Assembly (NCBI RefSeq): GCF_964656455.1
Contig: NC_135721.1
Location: 51,591,530 to 51,655,529, forward strand
Length of the DNA stretch: 64,000 bases
Direction: 5' to 3'
From: Halichoerus grypus
Lineage: Eukaryota; Chordata; Mammalia; Carnivora; Phocidae
How positions within the stretch are numbered: the stretch's first letter is position 1; each line of letters opens with the position of its first letter. Shown one piece after another: positions 31,259 to 43,342 of the stretch. Under the pieces are notes generated by a model that searched no databases, was not told where the DNA came from, and was given only the letters and a program-made list of their open reading frames with translations. The position numbers and the translations under genes were made by a program.

Positions 31259-31699
31259 CTTAAAACTCATCACTTCCTAATTATTTTATTACATATTACT
31301 ATTATCTCTTCTCTTGAGCTTATTTACATTTATTGTATCTGTGTGGTGAGAATACTATATAATTGTGTGCTACTGCGAATCTCTTCCAAACTGTGTTCGG
31401 TGACATCATGTTGGTAGCTTGAAATTGACCATGATGGAAGTAATTACATGACAGAAATTGGCAAGTGCTATAAATCAAGGTGCTTTTTTCCTCCTGAGAG
31501 CCAGTTATTTCACATTTACCACCACACCACTGGCTATAGCTTAAAATCTTAGGTTTTTTTGGCAACCACATTACATTTCTGACTCAAATTGGGCTAAAGC
31601 TCTTAGTACTGCTAAAGCAAGTATAAGCCATTCCTACTGATAAAATTAGTTCCTTAAGACCTCATATTAATTGCTTTTAAATGCATCCTTGAAAATTCA
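31259..31699. other. unassigned sequence between two L3/CR1 blocks
   Basis: By position it could be the diverged middle of the L3/CR1 element or a separate old insertion. No landmark is clear. Confidence 0.4.
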
Positions 31700-32345
31700 A
31701 GTCACTGATTCTCATTCTGTCATCCAAATATTCACCATACCTCTAACTTCAGGTTACCTATAACTTTGATGAGCACACCTTCTGTATATTTATTATGAAA
31801 GCATTTATGAGGGGCAGATGAAGGACACAGCCCTAGGACGCATCATTACATACTTCCTTGTAGTTTGGTATGAATTCGTTAGTCAGCACCTTGTGTATAT
31901 AATCAACTGGTTACTAATTCATTCAGTATGCTAGAGTCCAACAATTCATATTTCTCCCTCTTTTTCAAAAGAATATCATGAAAAAGCTCATTAAATATCT
32001 AACCAATGACAAAATACTCTCTAGGTATGGGCTTTCCCAGAACTACAGGGCTCATAACCTTGTCAAGGAAGGAAGTATGTAAACCAGTCCTGGCTTATCC
32101 TTAGTGAATTCATTCTGGGTCTTAATCATTCCTTCTTCATTAGTGCCTGAAACTGTTCCTCTAGTAACCCCTTCTAGAGTCTTGCCTGAGACTGAAGTTG
32201 TAGACAACTGTCTACAATTTTTCTGGCTCTGGCTTCTCTTTCTGAAAATTAGAATATTCCACTGTCTCCAGTCTTCTGATAGCTCTCGAATTCTCCATGA
32301 TGCCCAAAAGATCACTGACAATTGTTTGGTGATCCCATAATAACT
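31700..32345 (-). repeat. L3/CR1 LINE relic, RT-coding part
   Basis: CTTTGATGAGCACACCTTCT, AGAATATCATGAAAAAGCTC, ATAACCTTGTCAAGGAAGGA, TTCCACTGTCTCCAGTCTTC and AAAAGATCACTGACAATTGT keep the order of the reverse complement of CR1/L3 ORF2. On the minus strand this encodes decayed RT with many stops. About 650 continuous bases is long for this family in a placental genome. Confidence 0.7.
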
Positions 32346-34058
32346 TTTTCTCAGGGCCCTAAGACATTATTTCTCAAAGTTGGGGGCTGGAACTCACTTA
32401 GAGCAGCTCTGGGCTTTTCCACATTCTATTACTCCATCTTGGGCTTTCATCTTCCCTTACCAAGATTCATTCCATTTTTCTATTCCTCTTCACCGCACTC
32501 ATTCCATGTGGAGAAGAAATGTCCTTGCCCTGAAAGTCAGAAACAAAAGAAAATGGAAGAGCTCTGTTTTTTCTATATTCCCCCATTGACAGTGGGCCCC
32601 AAGCTGCAGGTTCTGTCCTTTACTTGAAGTTATTCCTCAAACTTTCCTAAAAGGAATGGAAGACCCAAATGACAGCCATAACAGAAAACTGTTGTTTTGG
32701 AATAACTTGAGCTTATTTGCAGCTTTAGTCTTTCTGATACTTACAAATGTGTCCCATGGATATCCCAGCACAGGTAATGGTAATTTGACAGTAGGATAGA
32801 TATTTGGTAAAGAGATTCATGACCTTTCAGTAGTTGTGAAATCACATCCTTGTTTGAATTTGCAATAAGCTCCCCATCTCCTAAAGTGCAGCATTGTGTA
32901 TATTAGTCTTGAAATTTTTAATTAACTGGGTCTGGAGAATTTTTCATCTTTAAGTTTTTTGACAAAAAAACACAAAAACTGTAGATAGCTCTGATACCAC
33001 AAAATCACAATTAAGGGGACCTGCAAATAGGGAAGAACTCAGTATATTTAGGTGCTTTTCTTCTTTAATTTTACGGAGCTGATCTTTAACATAAAATAAC
33101 CTCTTAATATAATCAACTCTTGTTATACCACATTCTTCTACATGGAACTCTCTAAGTTGCCCTTATGCATAGTTCCAAAAAATGTTAACAATGTTTATGG
33201 GTTTTAACCCAGAGGCCCCGAACTAAGAATGTGAAACCTAGGTTTTCCACTTTGTTCTGACACTCATCAACTCTGCAATCTTGGCAGAAAAGTCTCCTTT
33301 TCTTTTCTTTTTCACATCTAATTATTGTTGTAAGTCCCTTTCAGATCTAAGAGAAATATCCAGCTATCTTACCTGTGGGTTCTTGGCCACCACCATCTAC
33401 TCTCTATACTTGACATGAGGGTGCAGGTTTTGTATGGAGGGGTGGGTTAGAAAGATTTGAGTTGAGAGTCTTGGTAGGGAGAGAAGGAGGAGGAGGGGGA
33501 GGAGGAAGACAGCCCATATCATTCCTCCTAGGTTTTTCACAAGAGGTAATTTCAAAACAAAAGTAAATCAACCTATCAAAACAAGATAATGACAAGGGAG
33601 AAAGTAAAAGTTTTTGGCCAAATTCATCTCACAATCCTTCTTTAATGCCCCCACAAAGCTATCTGAACTGAGATCTTGCTAGTGCACCTTCATTTCCAGT
33701 AAACATCACTCACTTAGAACAAAAACGGGAAGCTCCCACGTGTAGCCACTGGAAACATTCCCAGATGCAGGAAGAGGTTGTATGACATCATCCAGAGAGT
33801 TATGCAGTAGGAAGGTCTCGGATTAGAATAGCTCACCGAAGAGTTCTTTTCAGTCAGAACTTTTATCCAGTATTTAGAAGTCCCAAGTTTCTTGGAAAAT
33901 GCATTTATTGATATTGATTTGACCCATGTGTAGAAATGTATATACCTTTCTGGAAATTGCTCAAATGCTAAGGAAAATGTTATTTATGTGTCTACATATT
34001 TAAAGACCAGGAAAAAAATAGGCAAATATTATTGTCCCTCTGTATGTGAAAAAAGTTT
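32346..34058. other. low-copy sequence, no gene recognised
   Basis: About 1.7 kb with no confident repeat except a possible weak MIR near 33200-33290. A GA/GGAGGA-rich patch lies at 33478-33510. Frames of 63-101 codons have no domain. Confidence 0.5.
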
Positions 34059-34071
34059 TGTTCATGCTTTT

Positions 34072-34273
34072 TTTTTTTTTTTTAAAGATTTTATTTATTT
34101 ATTTGACAGGGAGAGACACAGCGAGAGAGGAAACACAAGCAGGGGGAGCGGGAGAGAGAGAAGCAGGCTTCCCGCGGAGCAGGGAGCCCGATGCGGGGCT
34201 CGATCCCAGGACGCTGGGATCATGACCTGAGCCGAAGGCAGACGCTTAACGACTGAGCCACCCAGGTGCCCCT
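34072..34273 (-). mobile_element. Can-SINE, young type
   Basis: Young GACACAGCGAGAGAGG-type body. The perfect 12-bp TSD GTTCATGCTTTT is at 34060-34071 and 34274-34285. Confidence 0.97.
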
Positions 34274-34285
34274 GTTCATGCTTTT

Positions 34286-34680
34286 AAAAATAAATTGGTT
34301 ATTTTAGTAAAAATGATTCGTGTTCATTGTGAAATATTGAAACAAATCAGAAAAGCACAAAGAAGATAATAAAAATTACCTGAAGACTTATGATCTAGAA
34401 ATAAACACTGGCAGATTTTTGGTAAAGTCTCTCCAGACATTTTCCTGTGTATATATATGCTTAATTTTACACGAGTGGCATGTTCTTTATTTCCTGCATT
34501 ATATTCTTCCTTCCTCCTCAATAATGTCATTAACATCTTTATGTGTCACTAAATACAGCTATGTTGCATGACTTTTCAAGGACTCCTTAGTTTTCCACTG
34601 TATTTTATTTGTTCCATATACTTAGAGAATTCCATATGGATGAAAATATAGGTTGTTGAGAAGGAACTTTTTTAAGCTTC
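34286..34680 (-). repeat. Old LINE-derived sequence (L1M/HAL1 type)
   Basis: GAAACAAATCAGAAAAGCAC, GAAATAAACACTGGCAGATT, TTCCTGTGTATATATATGCT and CATCTTTATGTGTCACTAAA resemble an antisense old L1-class segment. The match is loose. Confidence 0.45.
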
Positions 34681-34829
34681 AAAAGAACTGTTATGTAAAA
34701 AATATAAAGTTATGTAAAGTAACACATTTGCACAAGAATCTGGTTTGGTTGTTCCTACTGCAAAAGCTTGAAATAGTGTATGGAAACAGTGAGTGTCAGA
34801 CCTATAAGATATAACTTTATTATTACTGA

Positions 34830-35600
34830 GCCATTAATAAAATTAAACATTTTAAAAAGCAAGGATGAATTACGAAGTAAAACTCAATAGTTTTGACAAC
34901 ATAGATATGTAAAATAGCATAAAGAAAATTTAAAAATAAGAAACAACCTGTAAAATAGCTATAGCAAATATGACAAAGGGTTAACATACTAACATATAAA
35001 GAGCTCATATAAACCAGTAAGGACAGTAACTCACAATAAAAAAATATGCAACTAATGATTTACAAATAATACTTAAAATGGCTTAAAAGTAAATTATAGC
35101 TCAACATAAACCAAGTATCTTAAAAATATTAATAATCTTTACTTAGTAATTCTACTTCTAGAACTCTCTCCTAAATAATAATTTGAAATGCAGATAAAAC
35201 CTTTACACATAAAGAAGCAGATCACATTATTTATAACAAAAATTGTAAATGGCTTAAATGTCCAACAATGAAAGAATGATTAAAGTATGATGCAGCCGTA
35301 AGTTAGAATACTCTGAAGACATTTAAAACTATGTTTATAAAGAAACTTAAATAACTAGTTACTAAGACATATAATATTGAGTGAGAAAAAGAGGGCACAA
35401 AATTTTATGTATAGTCATTTCAGCTACATATACAAAATAGCCTGGAAAAAAGAAAAAAACACCAAAATATTAACAAGTACCTATCAGAGGTGGGAGTATG
35501 GGTGATTTAAAATTTTTATATACTTTTCTTATTTTCTAAATTTTCTACAAGGATCATGTATTCTCTTATAGCCAGAAGAATAATTTTTTTAAAAAATACT
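34830..35600 (+). repeat. L1ME-like ORF2 end and 3' region
   Basis: AAGAGCTCATATAAACCAGT, AATTCTACTTCTAGAACTCT, TAAATGGCTTAAATGTCCAA, GATGATGCAGCCGTAAG-like sequence and ACAAGGATCATGTATTCTCT follow L1ME order. Confidence 0.6.
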
Positions 35601-35754
35601 GAAACTAATACATATTTAATGAATTTAAATATGAATTCAAACACAATAAAACATAACATTTAAAAATCTGAATCCATACAGTATTAAAAATCTTAATCAT
35701 TTTTTACCATTTAGTAAAAATTGCCTGGATTTTCACATCTCTGTCATTCAGTAG

Positions 35755-36362
35755 GTGTGAGACTTTGCTACAGACTGTTTGGTTCCCCCCCAAATTCATA
35801 CATTGAAATCCTAACTTGCAATGTGATGGTATTTGGAGGTGGGGTCTTTGGGAGGTGATTAGGTCATGAGGGTGGAGCCCTGGGGAATGGGATTAGTGCC
35901 TTATTTATATATTTTTAAAGATTATTTATTTACTTATTTTTGAGAGAGAGAAAGAGAGCAGGAGCAAGGGGAGGGGAAAGGGGAGGGGCGGGGGGGGGAC
36001 CGGGAGGGGAAGGAAGTGGGGCAGAGAGAGAAGTAGACTCCCCACTGAGCAGGGAGCTCAATGTGGGGCTCAATCCCAGGACCCTGGGATCATGACCTGA
36101 GCCCAAGGCAGATGCTAAACCCACTGAGCCACCCTGGCGCCTGGCTTAGTGCCTTATAAATGAGACCCCTCAGAGCTGCTGCTCGAATCTGCCATGCGAG
36201 GACACAATGAGAAGTTCGTAGCCCAGAAGAAAACTCTCACTTGACCATGCTGGCACCCTGGTCTCTGACTTCTGGCCTCCGGGACGGTGAGATACAAATT
36301 TATGTTGTTTATAAGGCACCCAGACTCTGGCATTTTGTTATAGTAGCCTGAACGGACTAAGA
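35755..36362 (+). mobile_element. ERVL-MaLR-type solo LTR, sense
   Basis: CATTGAAATCCTAACTTGCA, GAGGTGGGGTCTTTGGGAGG, TGATTAGGTCATGAGGGTGG, GCGAGGACACAATGAGAAGT and GTAGCCTGAACGGACTAAGA form an MLT1/MST-type LTR in order. A SINE splits it at 35905-36145. No internal retroviral sequence adjoins. Confidence 0.8.
35905..36145 (-). mobile_element. Can-SINE with expanded G-rich body
   Basis: The perfect 12-bp TSD TTAGTGCCTTAT is at 35893-35904 and 36146-36157. The body is lengthened by a GGGGAGGGG-type expansion (35967-36022). Confidence 0.95.
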
Positions 36363-36614
36363 TTTTGAACAAGTGAACTAATTACCAATTCTGGGCCTCC
36401 CACAATTTCAAAGTCTCCTTCAATTCTCATTAATCTATAACAAACCACATCTGTTAAGTTTAATTTTTAATTTTGAGGTGAAATTCCTTTATTCATTTGT
36501 TTCTGAACCTACTATTTTGAAACTCAATGCATCTGAACATTAATGTATTATTTACATATTATCACATTTTCAAAATGAATATGAGGCAGCAGATGTTATT
36601 ACTTGGTAATTAAC

Positions 36615-36885
36615 TTTCGTTTTTTAAAAAACTGCAGTAAAATATGCAAACATAAAATTTACCATTTTAACCATTTTAAAGTTCAGCGGCGTTGAGTGCG
36701 TTCACACGGTTGGATGATGATCACCACCATCAACCTCCAGAACTTTTTCATCTTCCCAAACTGAAACTCCCATTAAACAATAGCTCCCCATTCCCCCTCT
36801 CCTCCCAGCTCCTGGTAACCACCATTCTACTTTCTATCCCTATGGCGGACTATTCTAAATACCTCAACTTTATTCACTTTTAAGC
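36615..36885 (-). repeat. Antisense L1M 3' segment
   Basis: ACCATTTTAACCATTTTAAA, CAGAACTTTTTCATCTTCCC, CATTAAACAATAGCTCCCCA and GGTAACCACCATTCTACTTT are the reverse complement of the L1MB/MC 3' end. Confidence 0.8.
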
Positions 36886-38355
36886 CCTAAAAAAATCTCT
36901 GCTCTATCTTGGTTGAAAACACTGCTAGTTTCAAAGAGTCAACTTAAAAAAAATCCCAGTGTTTTTTAAAAATGGAGGTAATATTTACATACAATAAAAT
37001 GCATACAGATACTTAAAAATATACTTATTTTTATCTATCTTATGTGAATGTATATGTGACAGTGTATTGTCAGCATGACTATGAAGTCATGAGACTTGTG
37101 TGCCATTTTATTTTGAAGTCACATTATACACCTAAACAAAATAGCAGACAAATCTATATGCTGTGATTCTACTATGTAAAAGGAATTCCTTTGTATGGAG
37201 AAAGACTAGAAAGGAAGACCATGGAAAATAAAAATGGTTTATTTTTAGGGTGGTACACTTTTTGAAATGCGATTTAAAAAAATTATCAACTGTGTTATCA
37301 AGTTGGAGAAAAATAGTTTTGATTATGAAAGGATGGCAGAAAACAGATATTGAATTCACAGGCTAATCATTTAGAGGAGAAAGGGCTGATAGTATCTTAT
37401 ATCTTAATGTTTCTAAAAAATCAAGCTCTTGTGAAAACTTTTTCCAAACCGGTTTGAATGTTGAAAGCATATGTATTTTTTTCCTTCCTGAAAATAGACA
37501 CAGAAATCACTGGGTATATTTGTAGAAAGGCTGACCCATAAAATGTCCATTATACTTCTGCACATGAGGTACATTTTCTTTTGTAAGCTTGCCCAGGAAA
37601 AAAACAAGTGTCAATAGTTTGTTCTTATCAATTCATAATTCTCCATTTCTGTCACACTATGTTCCCATTGATTACACACACGGATAAAAATAGAAAACTC
37701 TGAGATGGTGCTCTGCCAGTTGCTCAGATGACTTTCTGCACAAGAAAGTTTTATATGGATGGATGGGTGTAAGAACTTGGCTGGAAATATTAAAAAGGCA
37801 GGAAAAGACAGCAGAATCTGCTTCTCATTGGCATGGAGCCCAGATTGCCCTGCTTATCTGAAATTAAGCCCAAATCCTAAAAATTCTGAATACCTGCTGT
37901 CAGCCTCCTGCAAATGGGCCAGGTTTCCCAGAGAATGTTAGCTAGAGTGCTGGCAGAGGTAGGCACCTCGACAGACGCTAGTGAACACCACCTCATCATG
38001 TAGCTATTTTCATGTCCTACTAGCAGCTCACAGAAGTGCTGACAATGGCTTGCATCGACTCAACAAATACATCTCGGACACCTCCTTTGTGCCAGGCACA
38101 TAGTGTAAATAGCATGGTGGAGAGCCAGTTTCCCTCCAGCCCCTAAGCCCCACTGGCTACCCTCGGGGACAATTCAGAGCAAGGACTATCAAGGTAGGCC
38201 AGATGCAGTCCACCCTTATGCCTTAGTCTGTAGGGAGGTAGAATCCCGGAAGGGCCCTCCCAGCTCAGTCGTGTTTGGTGCTAGGCTGAGCAAAGGAGAG
38301 AGGTGGTGCCGAAGTCAGTTCCATGGAGGGAAACAGCAGGGCACTGCTTTTCTCC
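36886..38355. other. low-copy sequence, no gene recognised
   Basis: Mostly unassigned. A short antisense L1-like scrap may occupy 36965-37010, and a weak antisense L2 end (CTCAACAAATACATCTCGGA, TTTGTGCCAGGCACATAGTG) lies at about 38055-38110. Confidence 0.5.
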
Positions 38356-38359
38356 TTTG

Positions 38360-39740
38360 CATGTTTGTCTTTGGAAAACATTTTTGTTATGTATACCAAC
38401 TAATTGCATAGAAAAAAAAATAACACACTAAGCAACATATGTCCACTACCAGCTTTATCAAATCTTTGCACGTTCCCATAATTGTTTTAGAAAAAAGAAA
38501 GTAATAACACAGTTGAAACAGTTTATTAATTTCTTCCTAAATCCATTTCCTTCCTTCTATCTCCATGGGTAACTATTATTCTGAAAGTGGTGTTATCATT
38601 CACAAATAAGCTTTTAGACTACTTCTATACATGTAGGTATTCACAAAAATATTTTTTGATTTTGCTGTTTTTGAAATGTATATATTTATAAAAATGAAAT
38701 TAAACTGTTATTTAATTCTTGGAGACTTTTTTTTTTGCTCAGTAGTATGTTTTATATTCAACCATGTTGATCCATGTAACTGCAGTTCATGAATATTCCA
38801 CAATTTATCTCCAATCTATAAACAAGTTGCTTCCAACTGTTTTTGTTTGTTATTATAAACAATACTTTAAGATCATTTTCACATGTCTTATGGTAAGCTG
38901 TGTAAAAGTTTCTCTAGGACATATAACCATAAGAGTTGAATCACTGAGTCGTAATGTTTGTGCATCTTTAGCAGAAAATATCAAAATGTTTTTAAATTTG
39001 TCAGTCTCAACAACAGTGAATGAGTGTTCTAACTGCTCTACATCTTCATCAACACTTGGCGGTTTCTGACGTTTTAATTTTGTGCCAATCTTACAGCTAT
39101 GATAAAATATCTTCCTTTGGTTTTGTGTTGCATGCCCCTGATTATGAATGAGGTCAATCATCTTTTTGTGTCCTGATTGACAATTTATATTTTTAAATGT
39201 TTTGTTATGTCTTTTCGTTCATTTTATTATTGTGTTGTCTTTTTCTTATTGACTCATAAGAATTCTTTACATATTCTGGATCCTAAACCTCTGTTACTTG
39301 AGTTGCAGATATCTTGAATTTGTAGCTTGTCTTTTTTTGTCTCTCTTTATGGTGTCTTTTTATGAACAGAAGTTACCAATTTTAATGTAGTTAAATTTAT
39401 CAATTTTTTGTGTCTCATTTAAGGAATTCTTTACCACCCCAAAGTCATAAAGCACTTCTACTCATTTTTTTCTAGATATTTTAAACATTTGCCCTTCACA
39501 TTTGAGTCCATTCTGAACTTATTTTTATGATTAGTGTAAGGTAAAGGTCCACATTCATTTTTTCCCATATAGATAACCAAAATGTTCAGTACCATTTACT
39601 CTTTCCTTACAGACCTATCATATACCAGGCGTCCATTTATCTATAGGTCAGTTTCTGGTCTCTTGATTCTGTCAATGGTCTGATTGTCTATCCCTGTGCC
39701 CACACTGCATTGTCTTAATTTCTACAGCTTTATCATTAGA
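38360..39740 (-). repeat. Antisense L1M, ~1.4 kb
   Basis: CAACCATGTTGATCCATGTA, GCTTCCAACTGTTTTTGTTT, CATATTCTGGATCCTAAACC, TTAAGGAATTCTTTACCACC and CTTGATTCTGTCAATGGTCT run in reverse-complement L1 order. The open frames inside are chance. Confidence 0.75.
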
Positions 39741-39744
39741 GCAA

Positions 39745-40745
39745 CAATGCTTCAGGCTTACTGTGGTCCAGCTGCCATCCAGTTTGGCATTTGTCTCAGA
39801 TTTGTCATTTTTTTAAAACCACATACCATTATTAATAGTTGCATTACAATAGCTGGAATGAGCTTGGTAAACCGCCACTTTGTGTTTCAGCTTCTGCCAT
39901 CTCTGGCCTGTGAGACACATATGCAGCAAACAGAATTCTCACTGTAACTCATGGTTAAAATTGAAATATAATCAGCAATAATCTGTATGTCTTCTTCCAA
40001 CCCTTTCCAGAGTCAAGAGACCTATTAATTCCCTTTCAAGAACAACATGCTGGGTACTTCCTGAACAAATAAGGCAAGGACAGTGAGCTCTGTGATCTTG
40101 GGCGGTGGAGACAGAAGTATTAGATGTTGCTGCCTCCGATGATTACTTGGTATACCATACAGCAGTGCCAGGCCTGCTGGGCCACCAGTCAGTGGGAAAT
40201 GTGGGAAATTCGAGGTGAGATCATGTGGACAATGCACAGGAAATAGAAGCTGAACAGTGCTGCAACGGAGTATACAGAAAGTAGACTGGACACTCTTGTC
40301 ATAGTGATTTTGCCATTCATTTTATGGTGATAATAGACAATTCTTTATGTTGTTTGGTAACACTTTTGTGCAATAAGCCCTTTGACAAAAATGAGCTCAA
40401 GGGGAAAAAAAAGAAAGTGCATATTTAATAAAAAATTAAATACTTAATTTTAATTTCTCAAGAAAATTTATAATGAATATATACCTCTTACTGGAGAAAG
40501 AGGAAGAGCGCTGGGAGAATGTACATCAAGAGAGACCATCTTTATAGGTAGGGGAAATGATCACATTTCCTTATGCTCATTTTACTTGGCTATAATTTCT
40601 TTGTTTCTTATACTTCTGCAGTAACACATAACAATAGAAGAAATTTTACTTCAAGAAGCAATTCTTTACTTCAAGATTAAATTCACAATATGAAATAAAC
40701 TATGTTGAGTTTATTAAACAGATAAGCAAAACTTATAAACACAAC
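39745..40745. other. low-copy sequence, no gene recognised
   Basis: No confident repeat or exon. The right half is very AT-rich. Confidence 0.5.
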
Positions 40746-40749
40746 TATG

Positions 40750-41212
40750 TATTATATCAATGGCCCCAATTACGGGTTCCTTGTCTCCATGTCCTTTGCC
40801 TTGTAACTTTGTAGGCCCCTCTCCCTCTGACTATGGGTTCAGCCATGTAACTTACCTAGGCAAATGGAATGTTAACAGATGTGAACAAGCAGGGGCTTGA
40901 AAAGCACCTGTGCATTTCTGCTTGCTCTCTTGTGCGCTGAGCTTGTTCACTTTTGAATCTCTGCCCCAGCATGAGAACTTGCCCCAGCTTGTCCATTTGA
41001 GGGATGTAAGAGACAAGTGAAGAAAAGCAGAGACCATCCTTGTCCAGAAAACAGCCAGCCAACCTCCAACATGTGGGAGAACCCAGCCAAGATCAATGCA
41101 AGATCAGGTAACGGCTCAGCTACCATAGACTGGTGAGCAGCGAGCATAAGGCTTCAGGTGGTTTGTCATCAGATTATTGTATTAATGGATAACTGATACA
41201 ACAAAGAAAAAC
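40750..41212 (+). repeat. Ancient LTR-like repeat, second copy of the 20640 family
   Basis: CAGCCATGTAACTTACCTAG, AGCCAGCCAACCTCCAACAT, GAACCCAGCCAAGATCAATG and ATTAATGGATAACTGATACA resemble the family seen at 20640-21615. It terminates at an ACTGATACA-type end. Confidence 0.45.
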
Positions 41213-41761
41213 TAATATGCTGTGTAGAGAGGAGAAAACCAAGAGACAAAAAGGAGAGTTTATATAAATTTTGCCACAGCATCTCCAGACATCGCATCAC
41301 AGAATATTCTGTCCCTTTTTCTAAGGATAGGCTGGAGTACTTCTTAAATTAGACTAAATCTTAGTTTGTAACACTTTCATGGGACTTCTTTTTCCAACAG
41401 CTTTATTGAAGTACTCACATAGCCCACAGTTCACCTATTTAAAATGTACAATTCAGTGGTTTTTAGCATATTTGTGGAGTTGTGCAACCATTACCACAAT
41501 TAGTTTTAGAACATCTCATCACTCCAAAAAGAAATCCTGTATCTATTAGCAGCCATTCCCCACTTCCTTCCCATCGTCTTCTCCAGTTACTGCAGCCCTA
41601 GGAAACCACTAATCTACTTTCTGCCTCTACAGATTTGCTTATTCTGGATATTTCATATAAATCGAATCAGTATGTGGTCCTTTGTGACTGGCTTCGCTTA
41701 ATTAGCATAATGCTTTAAAGGTTCATCCGTGTTGCAGTGTCAATACTTCATTCCTTTTTAT

Positions 41762-41793
41762 TTTATTGTTAAATATATTATATAGCATTTTTA

Positions 41794-41839
<46 letters not shown>

Positions 41840-42013
41840 TCTGAGAGAGAGAGAGAGAGAGAGAGAGCACAAGCAGGGGGAGCAGCAGAGGGAGAGGGAG
41901 AAGCCGGCTCCCCACCGAGCAAGGAACCCGATGTGGGACTCGATCCCAGGACCCCAGGATCATGATCTGAGCTGAAGGCAGACGCTCAATGGACTGAGCC
42001 ACCCAGGCGTCCC
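41762..42013 (-). mobile_element. Can-SINE with extra 3' sequence
   Basis: The perfect 17-bp TSD ACTTCATTCCTTTTTAT at 41745-41761 and 42014-42030 brackets more than a SINE. Between the TSD and the (ATTT)11 tail lie about 35 non-repeat bases (41762-41796), AT-rich. It is a candidate 3' transduction or a decayed second tail. Confidence 0.9.
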
Positions 42014-42123
42014 ACTTCATTCCTTTTTATGGCTGAGTAATATTCCATTGTATGGATTATACTCTATTTTACTTATTCATTCATCAGATAATGGACATTG
42101 AGTTGTTTCCACTTTTTGGCTAG

Positions 42124-42286
42124 TATAATATACTAATATATTACATACTAACTTATATAATATATACTAATATACTACATATAGTATATATTACATAGTT
42201 ACGTGTTGTTATGTACTATAATATATATGGTGATATATATTATATATGCTATTATTATATGTTATATATGGTATAATATAGAATAA
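42124..42286. repeat. Degenerate AT-rich tandem tract
   Basis: Variants of TATAATATACTAATAT and TATATATGTTAT repeat irregularly. Removing them rejoins the L1M at TTTTTGGCTA / GAATAATGCTTTTATGAACA. Confidence 0.85.
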
Positions 42287-42672
42287 TGCTTTTATGAACA
42301 TTCATGTATATTTTTGTGTATAGATGTATATATTTTGCTTTTATTTCTCTTGAATATATAAGTAGGAGTGGAACTGCTGTTATATGGTAATCTATGTTTA
42401 ATGTTTTGAGTAACTGCCAGACTGTTTTTCACTGGCTGCACATTTTACATTCCTACCAGCAGTGGATGAGGGTTCTAATTCCTCCATGTCTTTGCCAACA
42501 CTTGTTATTGTTTGTCTCATTTATTACAGCCATTCTAATAGGTGTGAAGTGGTATCTCTTTGTGGTTTTATTTGCATTTCCCTAATAACTAATGATGTTA
42601 ACATCTTTTATGTATTTATTAGTCATTTGTGTATCTTGGAAGAAGTGAAAATTCAGATCTTATGCACATTTT

Positions 42673-42891
42673 ATTTTTTTATTTTTTAAGATTTATTTAT
42701 TTATCTTAGAGAGAGAGAGAGACAGAGCACTGGGGGAAGGGGCAAAGAGAGAGGGAGAGAGAGAGTCTTAAGCAGGCTCCACTTTCAGTGCAGAGCCCGA
42801 CACGGGGCTTGATCCCACCACCCCGAGATCATGACCTGAGCCGAAATCAAGAGTCAGACATCCAACCGACTGAGCCACCCAGGTGCCCACA
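42673..42891 (-). mobile_element. Can-SINE, trio member 1 (older)
   Basis: Older head variant. The 12-bp TSD TATGCACATTTT is at 42661-42672 and 42892-42903. Confidence 0.95.
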
Positions 42892-42912
42892 TATGCACAT
42901 TTTTTTAAACTT

Positions 42913-43107
42913 TTTTTTTTTTTAAGATTTTATTTATTTATTTGACAGAGACACAGGGAGAGAGGGAACACAAGCAGGGGGAGTGGGAGATGGAGAAGCA
43001 GGCTTCCCGCCGAGCAGGGAGCCCGATGTGGGGCTCGATCCCAGGACCCTGGGATCATGACCTGAGCCGAAGGCAGACGCTTTACGACTGAGCCACCCAG
43101 GTGCCCC
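42913..43107 (-). mobile_element. Can-SINE, trio member 2 (young)
   Basis: Young-type body. The short TSD TAAACTT is at 42906-42912 and 43108-43114. Confidence 0.95.
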
Positions 43108-43114
43108 TAAACTT

Positions 43115-43310
43115 CTTTTTTTTAAAGATTTTATTTATTTGACAGAGAGATAGAGAGCACAAGTAGGCAGAGCAGCAGGCAGAGGGAGAGGGAGAAGCAC
43201 GCTCCCTGCTGAGCAGGTAGCCTGACGCGGGGCTCAATCCCAGGACCCTGGGATCTTGACCTGAGCTGAAGGCAGATGCTTAACTGACTGAGCCACCCAG
43301 GTGCGCCCCA
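43115..43310 (-). mobile_element. Can-SINE, trio member 3
   Basis: Its T tail starts immediately at the duplicated TAAACTT of member 2. The head ends GAGCCACCCAGGTGCGCCCC. Confidence 0.93.
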
Positions 43311-43342
43311 CCCCCCATCTGCATATTTTAAAATTAGGCTGT

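Larger units (their letters stand above)
41390..42670 (-). repeat. Antisense L1M with SINE and AT expansion
   Basis: TTTTTCCAACAGCTTTATTG, AGTTGTGCAACCATTACCAC, GATTTGCTTATTCTGGATAT, TATGGCTGAGTAATATTCCA and TTTGCATTTCCCTAATAACT. A SINE is inserted at 41762-42013, and a degenerate AT tract of about 160 bp interrupts it at 42124-42286. Confidence 0.82.
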
